Shown here: piece after piece, positions 30,534 to 39,857 of the stretch
Layout: each line of letters starts with the position of its first letter
How positions within the stretch are numbered: position 1 is the stretch's first letter
Source: Mesorhizobium sp. WSM3862
GTDB lineage: Bacteria > Pseudomonadota > Alphaproteobacteria > Rhizobiales > Rhizobiaceae
DNA: 64,000 nucleotides
Direction of reading: 5' to 3'
NCBI RefSeq assembly: GCF_002294985.1
Contig: NZ_NSGE01000001.1
Location: forward strand, 804,733 to 868,732
Position numbers and translations under genes: made by a program
The notes under the pieces: model-generated
What the model was told of the DNA's origin: nothing
Databases searched by the model: none
The model's input: the letters and a program-made list of their open reading frames with translations, nothing else

Positions 30534-30962
30534 TTGGATCGCAACGTCAGTTTTCCGGCTAGTACCGCGGACATTTCGTCCGAACCCCGCGACGCGCTAT
30601 CGGAAGTGACCGTCATCGTCTGCTCCTCCTGCCGCGATGAGACCGGTTCGGACGCGCATCCGCGCGCCGGCGCCCTCCTTGCCGAAGACGCGCGCCGCGC
30701 CGCGCCGGACGAGAAAATCCGCATCCGCACCGTCGAGTGTCTCGGCAATTGCAAACGCCGCCTGAGCGCGGCGCTGCTGCGCGACGGCTGCTGGAGCTAT
30801 GTCTTCGGTGACCTGGAAACGACCAGCGGTGCCGACCTCGTCACCGGCGCAAAGCTCTTTGCCACCTCGACCGACGGCCTCATCCCCTGGCGAGGCCGGC
30901 CCGATTCCCTCAAGCGCGGCCTGGTTGCCCGCATCCCTCCCCTCGACCTGCTGAAGGACTGA
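30534..30962 (+). CDS. DUF1636 family protein, cob operon first gene
   Basis: A 142-residue protein with two cysteine pairs, VCSSC (about residues 30-33) and CLGNC (about 69-73), in a thioredoxin-like ferredoxin arrangement that probably binds [2Fe-2S]. DUF1636 members are found beside cobalamin genes in rhizobia; their role is not known, perhaps electron supply or cobalt handling. The start is a TTG at 30534 with AAGGAG 7 bases upstream; no ATG is available. It begins one base before cobW and directly follows the riboswitch. Confidence 0.78.
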   Translation: MDRNVSFPASTADISSEPRDALSEVTVIVCSSCRDETGSDAHPRAGALLAEDARRAAPDEKIRIRTVECLGNCKRRLSAALLRDGCWSYVFGDLETTSGADLVTGAKLFATSTDGLIPWRGRPDSLKRGLVARIPPLDLLKD

Positions 30963-30963
30963 C

Positions 30964-32001
<1,038 letters not shown>

Positions 32002-32018
32002 GGCAAGACCGAACCGCG

Positions 32019-35000
32019 ATGCACATCCTCACCACGACATCCGCCTCGCTCGACGATCTCGCCGAGCCGATCGACCTCAGGCAGACGCCTGCGGATGTCG
32101 TGGCCCTGTCCTTCACCGACAGCGATCTCGCCGGCCTCGCCGCTGCGTGGAAGGCCGACGCCGCGCGGCTGCCGTCGATGCGGCTGGCAGCACTTCGCGA
32201 TCTCCGCCACCCGATGTCGGTGGATCTCTGGATCGACAGCGTCGCGCGCCATGCCAGGGTCGTCCTGGTCCGCATTCTCGGCGGCTACGACTGGTGGCGC
32301 TACGGCTGCGACCAGCTCGCAGCGGTTGCGCGCGAGCGAAATATCAAACTGGCGCTGCTGCCGGGCGAAAGCCACGACGAGGATCTGCGGCTGATCGAAG
32401 GCTCGACCCTGCCGCGCGCCGAACTCGACGCCCTGCTCGGCTATTTCCGCGAAGGCGGCCCGGCGAACATGAGCGCGCTGGTGCAAAGACTGGCAAGGCT
32501 CGCCGGGTCGGATAGGGCCGTGGCCGAGCCGGTGAGCGTGCCGAAGGCGGGGTACTATCAACCAGGAATCGGAGTTGTCGCGAAATCAGTCTTCTTGAAC
32601 GTCGGCGATCCGTCACACCCCCCTCTGTCCTGCCGGACAGAGGGGGGTGTGACGGAGCTCAACATCGACAGCGTCGGTGCCCCCGTCATCCCCATCCTCT
32701 TCTACCGCTCGATGCTGCTTGCCGCGGACGTCGCGCCAATCGATGCACTCGCAGATGCCTTTCGCTCGCAGGGCATGACGCCAATGCCGATCTTCGTTTC
32801 GAGCCTCAAGGACCCGGTATCGCTGGCTTTCGTCGAAACCGCCATCGCCTCGCTGAACCCGTCCGCGATCGTCACTGCAACCGCCTTCGCCTCCGGTGCC
32901 GAGCCGGGTGCCGAAACGCTCTTCGACCGTGCCGGCGTGCCCGTGTTCCAGGTCATCGTCGCCACGACGCGGCGCGAAGTCTGGGAGAAAAACCAGCGCG
33001 GCCTGGCGCCCGCCGACCTTGCCATGCATGTCGTGCTGCCCGAGCTCGATGGCCGTATCCTCGCCGGCGCGATCTCCTTCAAGGGCGAGATTGACACCGA
33101 TCCGGCGCTGGCCTTCCGCGCCTTCGCCAACCGTCCCGAGGCGGATCGCGTCGCGCAGGTCGCCGCCCGCATCGCCGCCTTCCTCCGCCTTCAACGGACG
33201 CAGCGGGCGGAACGCAAGCTGGCGATCCTGATTCCGGATTATCCAAGCGCGCCCGGACGCACCGGCTATGCTGTCGGCCTGGATGTGCCGTCGAGTGTGC
33301 TCGCCATGCTGCACGACCTCAAGGAACAGGGCTATGCGGTTGATGGGATTCCGCAATCGCCGCGCGGATTGCTGGATGTGTTGGAGGTGGGTGGACTTGG
33401 TCTCACCTTACAGGAATATCTCGCCTTTTCGGCAGCGCTTCCCGAAGGTGCACGCGACACGGTTGAGGCAGCATGGGGAAGAGCCAACGGCAAAGCTCAC
33501 GTCAATGCGCCCCCCTCTGTCCTGCCGGACATCTCCCCCTCTAGGGGGGAGATTGCGCCTGCATCGATGCTTTCGCCAATCATCAACGCTGGAGGAGAAG
33601 CGCCGTCAGCGAAACTGCCAATCTCCCCCCTTGAGGGGGAGATGTCCGGCAGGACAGAGGGGGGTGTTCAAGCGCCTCCTTCCGCAAGCTTCCCCTTCCG
33701 CGCCGCCACCTTCGGCAACGTTACCGTGGCGCTGGCCCCCGACCGTGGTCGCTCCGCAGACCGCCGCGCCGACTACCACGACCCCACCCTTCCCCCGCGC
33801 CACGAACTGATCGCCTTCGGCCTGTGGCTGCAAAAGTCGCTCGGCGTCCACGCCATCGTCCATGTCGGCGCGCATGGCACGCTGGAATGGCTGCCGGGCA
33901 AGACGGTCGCGCTCTCCGACACCTGCTTTCCCGAGATCGTCACCGGCTCGCTGCCGGTTGTCTATCCCTTCATCGTCTCCAATCCTGGCGAGGCGGCGCA
34001 GGCCAAGCGCCGCATCGCGGCCGTCACGCTCGGTCATCTGCCGCCGCCGCTGACCGGCGCCGGGCTCGACGAGGCGCAACAGAGGCTTGAGCGGCTGGTC
34101 GACGAATACGCACAAGCCGACGGGCTCGACCGCCGCCGCCGCGACCGACTCGCAAGGCTGATCGTCGAAACGGCGCAGAAGACAGGCCTTGCTTCTGAAG
34201 CCGGAGTTGCCGGAACCGATGCGCCGGACGAGGCGCTGCGCCGCATCGACGCGTGGCTGTGCGACCTCAAGGATTTTGCCGTCAAGGACGGGCTGCATGT
34301 CTATGGCCGCGCGCCCGATGACGAAGCCGATCCGCTGCGCCGCCAAAGCGCCGAGACCGAAAAAAGCGCCCTGCTCGCTGCGCTCGACGGCCGTCACATC
34401 AAAGCCGGACCGGCAGGCGCGCCGGCGCGCGGCCGTTCCGACGTGCTGCCCACCGGCCGCAACCTTTTCACCTCAGATCCGCGCACCATGCCGACGTCGA
34501 CCGCCTGCGATCTCGGGCAGGCGGCGGCGGAAGAAGTCGTGCGCAGCTACATGCAGAGCCATGGCGATTGGCCGCGCTCGCTGGTCATCGACCTCTGGGG
34601 CTCGGCGTCGTTGCGCACCGGCGGCGAGGAGATCGCGCAAGGCCTCGCGCTGATGGGCTGCCGGCCGCAATGGGATGCCGCCACGGGTCGCGTCACCGGC
34701 ATCGAGGTGCTGCCGCCGGCTTCGCTCGGCCGCCCGCGCGTCGACGTCACCTGGCGCATCTCCGGCCTGTTTCGCGATATGTTCCCGATCCAGATCGCGC
34801 TGATCGACGCCGCCGCCAGCGCCGTCGCCGGCCGCGACGAGGACGATTCGGAAAATCCGCTTGCCGCCGCGGCCCGTGCCCAAGGCAAGATCGGTCCGCG
34901 CATTTTCGGTACCTCGCCCGGCACTTACGGCGCCGGGATCGAGGAATTGCTGTCGCGCGGCGAATGGAGCGCGCGCGAAGAGATCGGCCGCGCCTATCTC

Positions 35001-35615
35001 GAAGCAACCTCGCATGCCTATGGCGGCGCCGACGGTGAGGCCATCTCCGCGCCCGGCGTGTTCGAGGGCCGCATCGCCGAGGCGGACCTGCTTGTCCACA
35101 CCGGCGACGACCCGGGCCGCGACATCCTCGAAGGTTCGGCCGATGTCGCCTTCATCGGCGGGTTTTCGGCCGCACTGGCCGCGCTTGGCAGGAATGCCGA
35201 TGTCATCGTGCTCGACACGACTGACCCTAAGAAGCCGAGGCCGCGATCGGTCGGCGAAGCCGTGTCGCGCGTGGTGCGGGCCCGCGCCGTCAATCCGCGC
35301 TTCATTGCCGGGCAGATGCGCCACGGCCCCCGCGGCGCCTCGGAATTCGCCGAGACGGTCGACCGCCTGGTTGGCTTCGCCGAGACCACGCATGCCATAT
35401 CGGGCGCGCTGATCGAGGCGGTGCACGACGCCTATATCGGCGATGCGGAAGTCCGAGCCTTCCTGCTGCGCGAAAATCCCGCCGCCGCGAAGGTCATCGC
35501 TGAGCGATTCCTGGCTGCGCGACGGCGCGGTCTCTGGCATCCGCTCAGGAATTCCATCGACGACGATCTCACGGCCTTGATCGCCGAGGCGCAGGCAAGC
35601 GAGGTGGCGGCATGA
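32019..35615 (+). CDS. cobN: Aerobic cobaltochelatase subunit CobN, with two in-frame palindrome insertions
   Basis: Large subunit of the ATP-dependent chelatase that inserts Co2+ into hydrogenobyrinate a,c-diamide. It is 1198 residues long and related to magnesium chelatase H; recognisable stretches include HVGAHGTLEWLPGK and PRIFGTSPGTYGAG. Two palindromic DNA elements are read through in frame: residues 198-213 (HPPLSCRTEGGV) and residues 498-549 (APPSVLPDISPSRGE ... EGEMSGRTEGGV). Both seem to fall in variable linkers. If tolerated, the enzyme stays functional with two proline/glycine-rich loops. The TGA overlaps the cobG ATG. The CobS and CobT partners are not in the window. Confidence 0.94.
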   Translation: MHILTTTSASLDDLAEPIDLRQTPADVVALSFTDSDLAGLAAAWKADAARLPSMRLAALRDLRHPMSVDLWIDSVARHARVVLVRILGGYDWWRYGCDQLAAVARERNIKLALLPGESHDEDLRLIEGSTLPRAELDALLGYFREGGPANMSALVQRLARLAGSDRAVAEPVSVPKAGYYQPGIGVVAKSVFLNVGDPSHPPLSCRTEGGVTELNIDSVGAPVIPILFYRSMLLAADVAPIDALADAFRSQGMTPMPIFVSSLKDPVSLAFVETAIASLNPSAIVTATAFASGAEPGAETLFDRAGVPVFQVIVATTRREVWEKNQRGLAPADLAMHVVLPELDGRILAGAISFKGEIDTDPALAFRAFANRPEADRVAQVAARIAAFLRLQRTQRAERKLAILIPDYPSAPGRTGYAVGLDVPSSVLAMLHDLKEQGYAVDGIPQSPRGLLDVLEVGGLGLTLQEYLAFSAALPEGARDTVEAAWGRANGKAHVNAPPSVLPDISPSRGEIAPASMLSPIINAGGEAPSAKLPISPLEGEMSGRTEGGVQAPPSASFPFRAATFGNVTVALAPDRGRSADRRADYHDPTLPPRHELIAFGLWLQKSLGVHAIVHVGAHGTLEWLPGKTVALSDTCFPEIVTGSLPVVYPFIVSNPGEAAQAKRRIAAVTLGHLPPPLTGAGLDEAQQRLERLVDEYAQADGLDRRRRDRLARLIVETAQKTGLASEAGVAGTDAPDEALRRIDAWLCDLKDFAVKDGLHVYGRAPDDEADPLRRQSAETEKSALLAALDGRHIKAGPAGAPARGRSDVLPTGRNLFTSDPRTMPTSTACDLGQAAAEEVVRSYMQSHGDWPRSLVIDLWGSASLRTGGEEIAQGLALMGCRPQWDAATGRVTGIEVLPPASLGRPRVDVTWRISGLFRDMFPIQIALIDAAASAVAGRDEDDSENPLAAAARAQGKIGPRIFGTSPGTYGAGIEELLSRGEWSAREEIGRAYLEATSHAYGGADGEAISAPGVFEGRIAEADLLVHTGDDPGRDILEGSADVAFIGGFSAALAALGRNADVIVLDTTDPKKPRPRSVGEAVSRVVRARAVNPRFIAGQMRHGPRGASEFAETVDRLVGFAETTHAISGALIEAVHDAYIGDAEVRAFLLRENPAAAKVIAERFLAARRRGLWHPLRNSIDDDLTALIAEAQASEVAA
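32610..32655. repeat. Perfect 46-bp hairpin repeat inside cobN
   Basis: Arms 32610-32630 and 32635-32655 are perfect 21-base reverse complements around a TGCC loop. The core reads CCCCCCTCTGTCCTGCCGGA, shared with the elements at 33510 and 36281. It is translated without a stop as part of CobN. Confidence 0.9.
33510..33664. repeat. 155-bp composite inverted-repeat element inside cobN
   Basis: Left end 33510-33555 and right end 33619-33664 are 46-base inverted copies differing at one position, separated by 63 bases. Each end also contains its own hairpin (ATCTCCCCCT with AGGGGGGAGAT). The ends begin with the same CCCCCCTCTGTCC core as the other two cob elements. The arrangement resembles a miniature inverted-repeat element, read through in frame for about 52 codons. 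Confidence 0.9.
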
Positions 35616-36973
35616 ACGCCTTCTCGCGCCGTGGCGCCTGCCCCGCGTTGAGCGCGCCGATGCAGACCGGCGATGGCCTGCTGGTGCGGCTCAATCCGGT
35701 TGCTGGAGGGCTTGCACCCAAGTCGCTGATCGGTCTTTGCGAATCCGCCTTGCGCCACGGCAACGGCATCATGGAAGTGACCGCTCGCGGTAGCCTGCAG
35801 ATCCGGGGCCTGACCGCAGACAGCGCTGGGCTGCTGGCGGCGGAAGTGGATGCGCTGGGCATTGCGGTGCGGACGGGCGTGCCGGTGGAGACCGGGCCGC
35901 TCGCGGGTATCGACCCGCAGGAGATTGCAGATCCGCGCCCGCTGGCGGAACGGATCAGGGCGGCGGTTGAAGAGGCCGGGCTGACTCGACGGTTGGGGCC
36001 GAAGGTGTCCGTGGTCGTCGACGGCGGCGGGCAGTTGACGTTGGACGCAGTGACAGCTGATGTGCGGTTGAAGGCAGTGCACACTGCTGCTGGCGTGAAA
36101 TGGGGCATGTCCGTTGCGGGCGACGCGCACGATGCAAGACCGCTCGCGACAGTCGATGCGGATGCCGCACGCGACATCGCCCTCGCAACGCTCAGGATGG
36201 TCGCCGAGAAAGGTCGCGAGGCGCACACACGGGATTTGTCGGAGCGGCAATTGGCTTCTCTCGCAGGCTGGCATTCCTTCGCGCCCCCCTCTGTCCTGCC
36301 GGACATGTCCGGCAGGACAGAGGGGGGCGCCTTAGAGCGCCATCGCTCACCGATCGGCCTCTTTGACCTACGCGAAGGTCAAGCCCTCGGCATCGGCCTG
36401 CCCTTCGGAAGCATGCCGGCCCAGAACCTCATCGACCTCGCCGCCCGGGCCTCAGATCTGGACTCGACCGAAATCCGCCTGGCCCCAGGCCGCACCCTGC
36501 TTTTCCTCGGCCTCACCGCATCCGCCTGCCCTCCCCTCCAAGCCTCCGCCGCCGCCCTCGGCTTCGTCACCAAGGCCGCCGATCCGCGCACCCGCATTGC
36601 CGCCTGCCCCGGAGCGCCCGCCTGCGCTTCCGGCCGCATCGCCACCCGCGCCATCGCCGAAAAAATGGCAACGGAAAGCCCCGACCTCCTCGATGCCTCC
36701 CTCACCCTCCACATTTCCGGCTGCGCCAAGGGCTGCGCCCATCCCGGCCCAGCGGGCCTCACCCTGGTCGGCGACGAAAACGGAGCCGGACTTGTCGTGG
36801 ACGGGACGGCAAAGGCCCTTCCTGCCGGATACAGGCCGGGCTATGACGCCGCGCGCGGGGTCGCCGGCATTGCGGCGGCGATCCGAAACGCACGGCATCC
36901 CGGCGAGACTGCCGCCGCTTGCCTCACAAGGCTCGGCGCGACTGAGATCGCCGAACTCTATCGACGGAACTGA
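35612..36973 (+). CDS. cobG: Precorrin-3B synthase CobG, with an in-frame palindrome
   Basis: Oxygen-dependent enzyme that makes precorrin-3B, preparing ring contraction; it marks the aerobic pathway. The 453-residue nitrite/sulfite-reductase-like protein has the iron-sulfur/siroheme-type cysteines ACPGAPACASG and HISGCAKGCAHP. A perfect 50-bp palindrome is translated at residues 224-240 (APPSVLPDMSGRTEGGA), between the two halves of the fold, where a linker can be expected. The ATG overlaps the cobN stop as ATGA. Confidence 0.94.
   Translation: MNAFSRRGACPALSAPMQTGDGLLVRLNPVAGGLAPKSLIGLCESALRHGNGIMEVTARGSLQIRGLTADSAGLLAAEVDALGIAVRTGVPVETGPLAGIDPQEIADPRPLAERIRAAVEEAGLTRRLGPKVSVVVDGGGQLTLDAVTADVRLKAVHTAAGVKWGMSVAGDAHDARPLATVDADAARDIALATLRMVAEKGREAHTRDLSERQLASLAGWHSFAPPSVLPDMSGRTEGGALERHRSPIGLFDLREGQALGIGLPFGSMPAQNLIDLAARASDLDSTEIRLAPGRTLLFLGLTASACPPLQASAAALGFVTKAADPRTRIAACPGAPACASGRIATRAIAEKMATESPDLLDASLTLHISGCAKGCAHPGPAGLTLVGDENGAGLVVDGTAKALPAGYRPGYDAARGVAGIAAAIRNARHPGETAAACLTRLGATEIAELYRRN
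36281..36330. repeat. Perfect 50-bp palindrome inside cobG
   Basis: The sequence 36281-36305 is the exact reverse complement of 36306-36330, with no loop (centre GGACATGTCC). The outer part carries the same CCCCCCTCTGTCCTGCC core as the cobN elements. It is in frame and lacks stop codons. Confidence 0.92.
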
Positions 36974-36976
36974 AGA

Positions 36977-37609
36977 ATGGCCGCCTACGACTATATCCAT
37001 GACGGGATGGCGATCTACGAGCGCTCTTTCGCCATCATCCGCGCCGAGGCGGACTTGTCGCGCTTTTCCGAGACAGAGGCCGATGTCGCGATCCGCATGA
37101 TCCACGCCTGCGGCCAGGTCGAGGCAGCCAGCCAGTTCGTGTTCTCCAGCGGTTTCGTTGAAGCGGCCCGTGCCGCCCTTGCCGCCGGGGCGCCGATCTT
37201 CTGCGATGCCGAGATGGTCGCCCACGGCATCACCCGTGCCCGCCTGCCGGCCGGAAACGAGGTGATCTGCACACTGCGCGACCCGCGCACCGTCGATATC
37301 GCCAAGGAAATCGGCAACACGCGCTCGGCCGCCGCTATCGACCTTTGGAGCGAGCGCATGGCAGGTTCGGTGGTCGCCATCGGCAACGCACCGACCGCGC
37401 TGTTCTATCTGCTCGAAAAACTGCGCGACGGCGCGCCGAAGCCGGCCGCCATCATCGGCATGCCGGTTGGTTTCGTCGGTGCTGCCGAATCCAAGGATGC
37501 ACTGGCGGAAAACTCCTACGGCGTACCTTGCGCCATCGTGCGCGGCAGGCTGGGCGGCAGCGCCATGACGGCCGCAGCACTCAACGCATTGGCGAGGCCA
37601 GGCCTGTGA
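36977..37609 (+). CDS. cobH: Precorrin-8X methylmutase CobH
   Basis: Moves the C-11 methyl group to C-12 to form hydrogenobyrinate. The 210-residue protein has the catalytic histidine in RMIHACGQVE (about residue 43) and conserved DAEMVAHGIT, GNAPTALFYLLE and GMPVGFVGAAESK. The start follows the cobG stop by three bases; the TGA overlaps the cobI GTG. The length is standard. Confidence 0.97.
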   Translation: MAAYDYIHDGMAIYERSFAIIRAEADLSRFSETEADVAIRMIHACGQVEAASQFVFSSGFVEAARAALAAGAPIFCDAEMVAHGITRARLPAGNEVICTLRDPRTVDIAKEIGNTRSAAAIDLWSERMAGSVVAIGNAPTALFYLLEKLRDGAPKPAAIIGMPVGFVGAAESKDALAENSYGVPCAIVRGRLGGSAMTAAALNALARPGL

Positions 37610-38364
37610 ACGCTTTCCCCAAAGGCCGGCTCGTCGGCGTCGGCACCGGTCCCGGCGATCCGGAGCTGTTGACGCTGAAGGCGGCGCGCGCGCTGGCCGA
37701 GGCTGACGTTGTCGCCTATTTCGCCAAGCGCGGCAACAACAGCAACGCGCGCGCCATCGTCGAGGCGCGCTTCCGCCCGGATATGGTCGAGCTGCCGCTG
37801 CTCTATCCGGTGACGACCGAGATCGACAAGGATCACGACGACTATCGCTCGCAGATCACCGATTTCTACGAGCAGTCCGCCGAACAGGTCGCCGGGCATC
37901 TCGGCGCCGGCAAGATGGTGGCCGTGCTGTCGGAGGGCGATCCGCTTTTCTACGGCTCCTACATGCATCTCCATGTGCGCCTCTCGCACCGATTCCCGAC
38001 CGAAGTCATTCCCGGTATCACCGCCATGTCCGGCTGTTGGTCGGCGACCGGCCTGCCGATCGTCCAGGGCGACGATGTGCTGACCGTGCTTCCCGGCACG
38101 ATGAGCGAGTTCGAGCTGACGCGGCGGCTGGCCGATACCGACGCCGCCGTCATCATGAAGGTCGGCCGCAACCTGCCGAAGATCCGCCGCGCGCTGGAAG
38201 CGACCGGCAAGCTGGCGAAGGCCGTCTATGTCGAGCGCGGCACCATGCCGGGCAGCGTGTCGATGCGGCTCGCGGAAAAGCAAGACGACAAGGCGCCCTA
38301 TTTCGCCATCGTGCTGGTCGCCGGCTGGTCGGCGCGTCCCGGAGTTCCCGGAGCAAAGCCATGA
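37606..38364 (+). CDS. cobI: Precorrin-2 C(20)-methyltransferase CobI
   Basis: SAM-dependent methyltransferase making precorrin-3A from precorrin-2. The 252-residue tetrapyrrole methylase has GVGTGPGDPELLTLKA at its N-terminus, LSEGDPLFYGSYMH, and VIPGITAMSGCWS. The frame opens well upstream, but the GTG at 37606, overlapping the cobH stop as GTGA, gives the correct N-terminus. It ends in ATGA overlap with cobJ. Confidence 0.96.
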   Translation: MNAFPKGRLVGVGTGPGDPELLTLKAARALAEADVVAYFAKRGNNSNARAIVEARFRPDMVELPLLYPVTTEIDKDHDDYRSQITDFYEQSAEQVAGHLGAGKMVAVLSEGDPLFYGSYMHLHVRLSHRFPTEVIPGITAMSGCWSATGLPIVQGDDVLTVLPGTMSEFELTRRLADTDAAVIMKVGRNLPKIRRALEATGKLAKAVYVERGTMPGSVSMRLAEKQDDKAPYFAIVLVAGWSARPGVPGAKP

Positions 38365-39125
38365 GCGGCCGCCTCACCGTGATCGGCCTCGGTCCCGGCA
38401 ATGCCGATCAGGTCACGCCGGAGGCGATCCGCGCCGTGACTGAGGCTTCCTTCTTCTATGGCTACAAGCCCTATCTCGACCGGCTCGAGCTGCGACAGGA
38501 TCAGACCCGCATCGCCTCCGACAATCGCGAAGAGCTAGCCCGCTCGAACGAGGCGCTGGCCAAGGCAGCCGAAGGTCACAGCGTCGCTGTCGTGTCCGGC
38601 GGCGATCCCGGCGTATTCGCCATGGCGGCCGCCGTCTGCGAGGCGATCGAAGCCGGCCCGCCAGAATGGAGGTCGATCGAGCTCGCGGTCGTCCCCGGCG
38701 TCACCGCCATGCTCGCGGTCGCCGCCCGCATCGGCGCGCCGCTCGGCCATGATTTCTGCGCCATCTCGCTCTCCGACAATCTAAAACCCTGGGAGCTGAT
38801 CGAGCTGCGTCTGCTGGCGGCGGCTGGCGCCGGCTTCGTCATTGCGCTCTACAATCCGATCAGCAAGGCGCGCCCCTGGCAGCTCGGCCGCGCCTTCGAA
38901 TGCCTGAAGGCCATTCTGCCGGGCACCACCCCGGTGATCTTCGGTCGCGCCGCCGGCCGGCCCGAAGAGCGCATCGAGGTGTTTCTGCTCGCCGACGCCG
39001 ATGCGGCAAAGGCCGACATGTCGACCTGCGTCATCATCGGCTCGCCCGAGACCCGCATCATCAAGCGCGGCGACAAGCCCGCGCTGGTCTACACGCCGCG
39101 TTCGGCAACTGGGTCGAGAAAATGA
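38361..39125 (+). CDS. cobJ: Precorrin-3B C(17)-methyltransferase CobJ
   Basis: Methylates C-17 and drives ring contraction to precorrin-4. The 254-residue tetrapyrrole methylase has GLGPGNADQVTPEA, SGGDPGVFAMAAA and VVPGVTAMLAVAAR, with ALYNPISKARPWQ. The ATG at 38361 overlaps the cobI stop. Its last 37 bases run antisense to the 3' end of cobK, so the two genes share DNA at their tails. Confidence 0.96.
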   Translation: MSGRLTVIGLGPGNADQVTPEAIRAVTEASFFYGYKPYLDRLELRQDQTRIASDNREELARSNEALAKAAEGHSVAVVSGGDPGVFAMAAAVCEAIEAGPPEWRSIELAVVPGVTAMLAVAARIGAPLGHDFCAISLSDNLKPWELIELRLLAAAGAGFVIALYNPISKARPWQLGRAFECLKAILPGTTPVIFGRAAGRPEERIEVFLLADADAAKADMSTCVIIGSPETRIIKRGDKPALVYTPRSATGSRK

Positions 39126-39856
39126 TCGACCATCGCAGCCAGCTGATCGACGGTCTCGGCCGACGCAACGTCAGGCAGCGGCGGCCTGCGCACCATGATC
39201 ACCTCGATGCCGAGCGCGCGCGCCGCGGCGATCTTGCCGTAGGTCGCCTCGCCGCCGCTGTTCTTCGAAACGACGGTATCGATGGCGTATTTTTCAAGCA
39301 GCGCGCGCTCGTCCGCTTCGGGGAACGGCCCGCGCGCCAGAAGGTAAACTGCGTCAGGCACAGCCAGCTTCGGCTCGATCGGGTCGACGCTGCGAATGAG
39401 ATAGCGATGCTGCGGAGCGGCCTCGAACGCGCCGGCTTCCTGCCGGCCGATCGCCAGCAAGACTCGTCGCGGCGCCGTGCCAAGCGCCTTGGCCGCTTCA
39501 GCGACGCTCTCCACGAAAGTCCAGCGATCACCCGCGACAGGCTCCCAGCCGGCACGCCGCAGCGCAACCATCGGCACGCGGGTTTGCCTGGCCGCCTCAG
39601 CGGCATTGGCCGACATACGGGCCGCGTAAGGATGCGTGGCGTCGACCACCAGATCGACCTGTTCCCGATGGAGGTAGGCGGCCAATCCCTGCATGCCGCC
39701 AAAGCCGCCGCTACGCATGGGCACGCCTTGCGCCATGGGGCTTTCGGTGCGGCCGGCGAGCGACAGCGTGATCGAGAAATCCTTCCGGCGAGCCAGCTTG
39801 CCCGCCAGCTGCCGGGCCTCCGTGGTTCCGCCGAGAATCAGAATACGGTGGGTCAT
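39089..39856 (-). CDS. cobK: Precorrin-6A reductase CobK, opposite strand within the cob operon
   Basis: NADPH-dependent reductase turning precorrin-6A into dihydro-precorrin-6. The 255-residue protein begins MTHRILILGGTTEAR and contains DATHPYAARMSANAAEA and VVSKNSGGEATYGKI, all typical. It is the only minus-strand gene in the 16-kb cob block. It fits exactly between cobJ (37-base tail overlap) and cobL (start codons cross at 39854-39860). Its promoter must therefore lie within cobL antisense. ATG 39859 is an alternative start. Mutual antisense interference with the main operon is possible. Confidence 0.95.
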   Translation of the reverse strand: MTHRILILGGTTEARQLAGKLARRKDFSITLSLAGRTESPMAQGVPMRSGGFGGMQGLAAYLHREQVDLVVDATHPYAARMSANAAEAARQTRVPMVALRRAGWEPVAGDRWTFVESVAEAAKALGTAPRRVLLAIGRQEAGAFEAAPQHRYLIRSVDPIEPKLAVPDAVYLLARGPFPEADERALLEKYAIDTVVSKNSGGEATYGKIAAARALGIEVIMVRRPPLPDVASAETVDQLAAMVDHFLDPVAERGV

Positions 39857-39857
39857 C

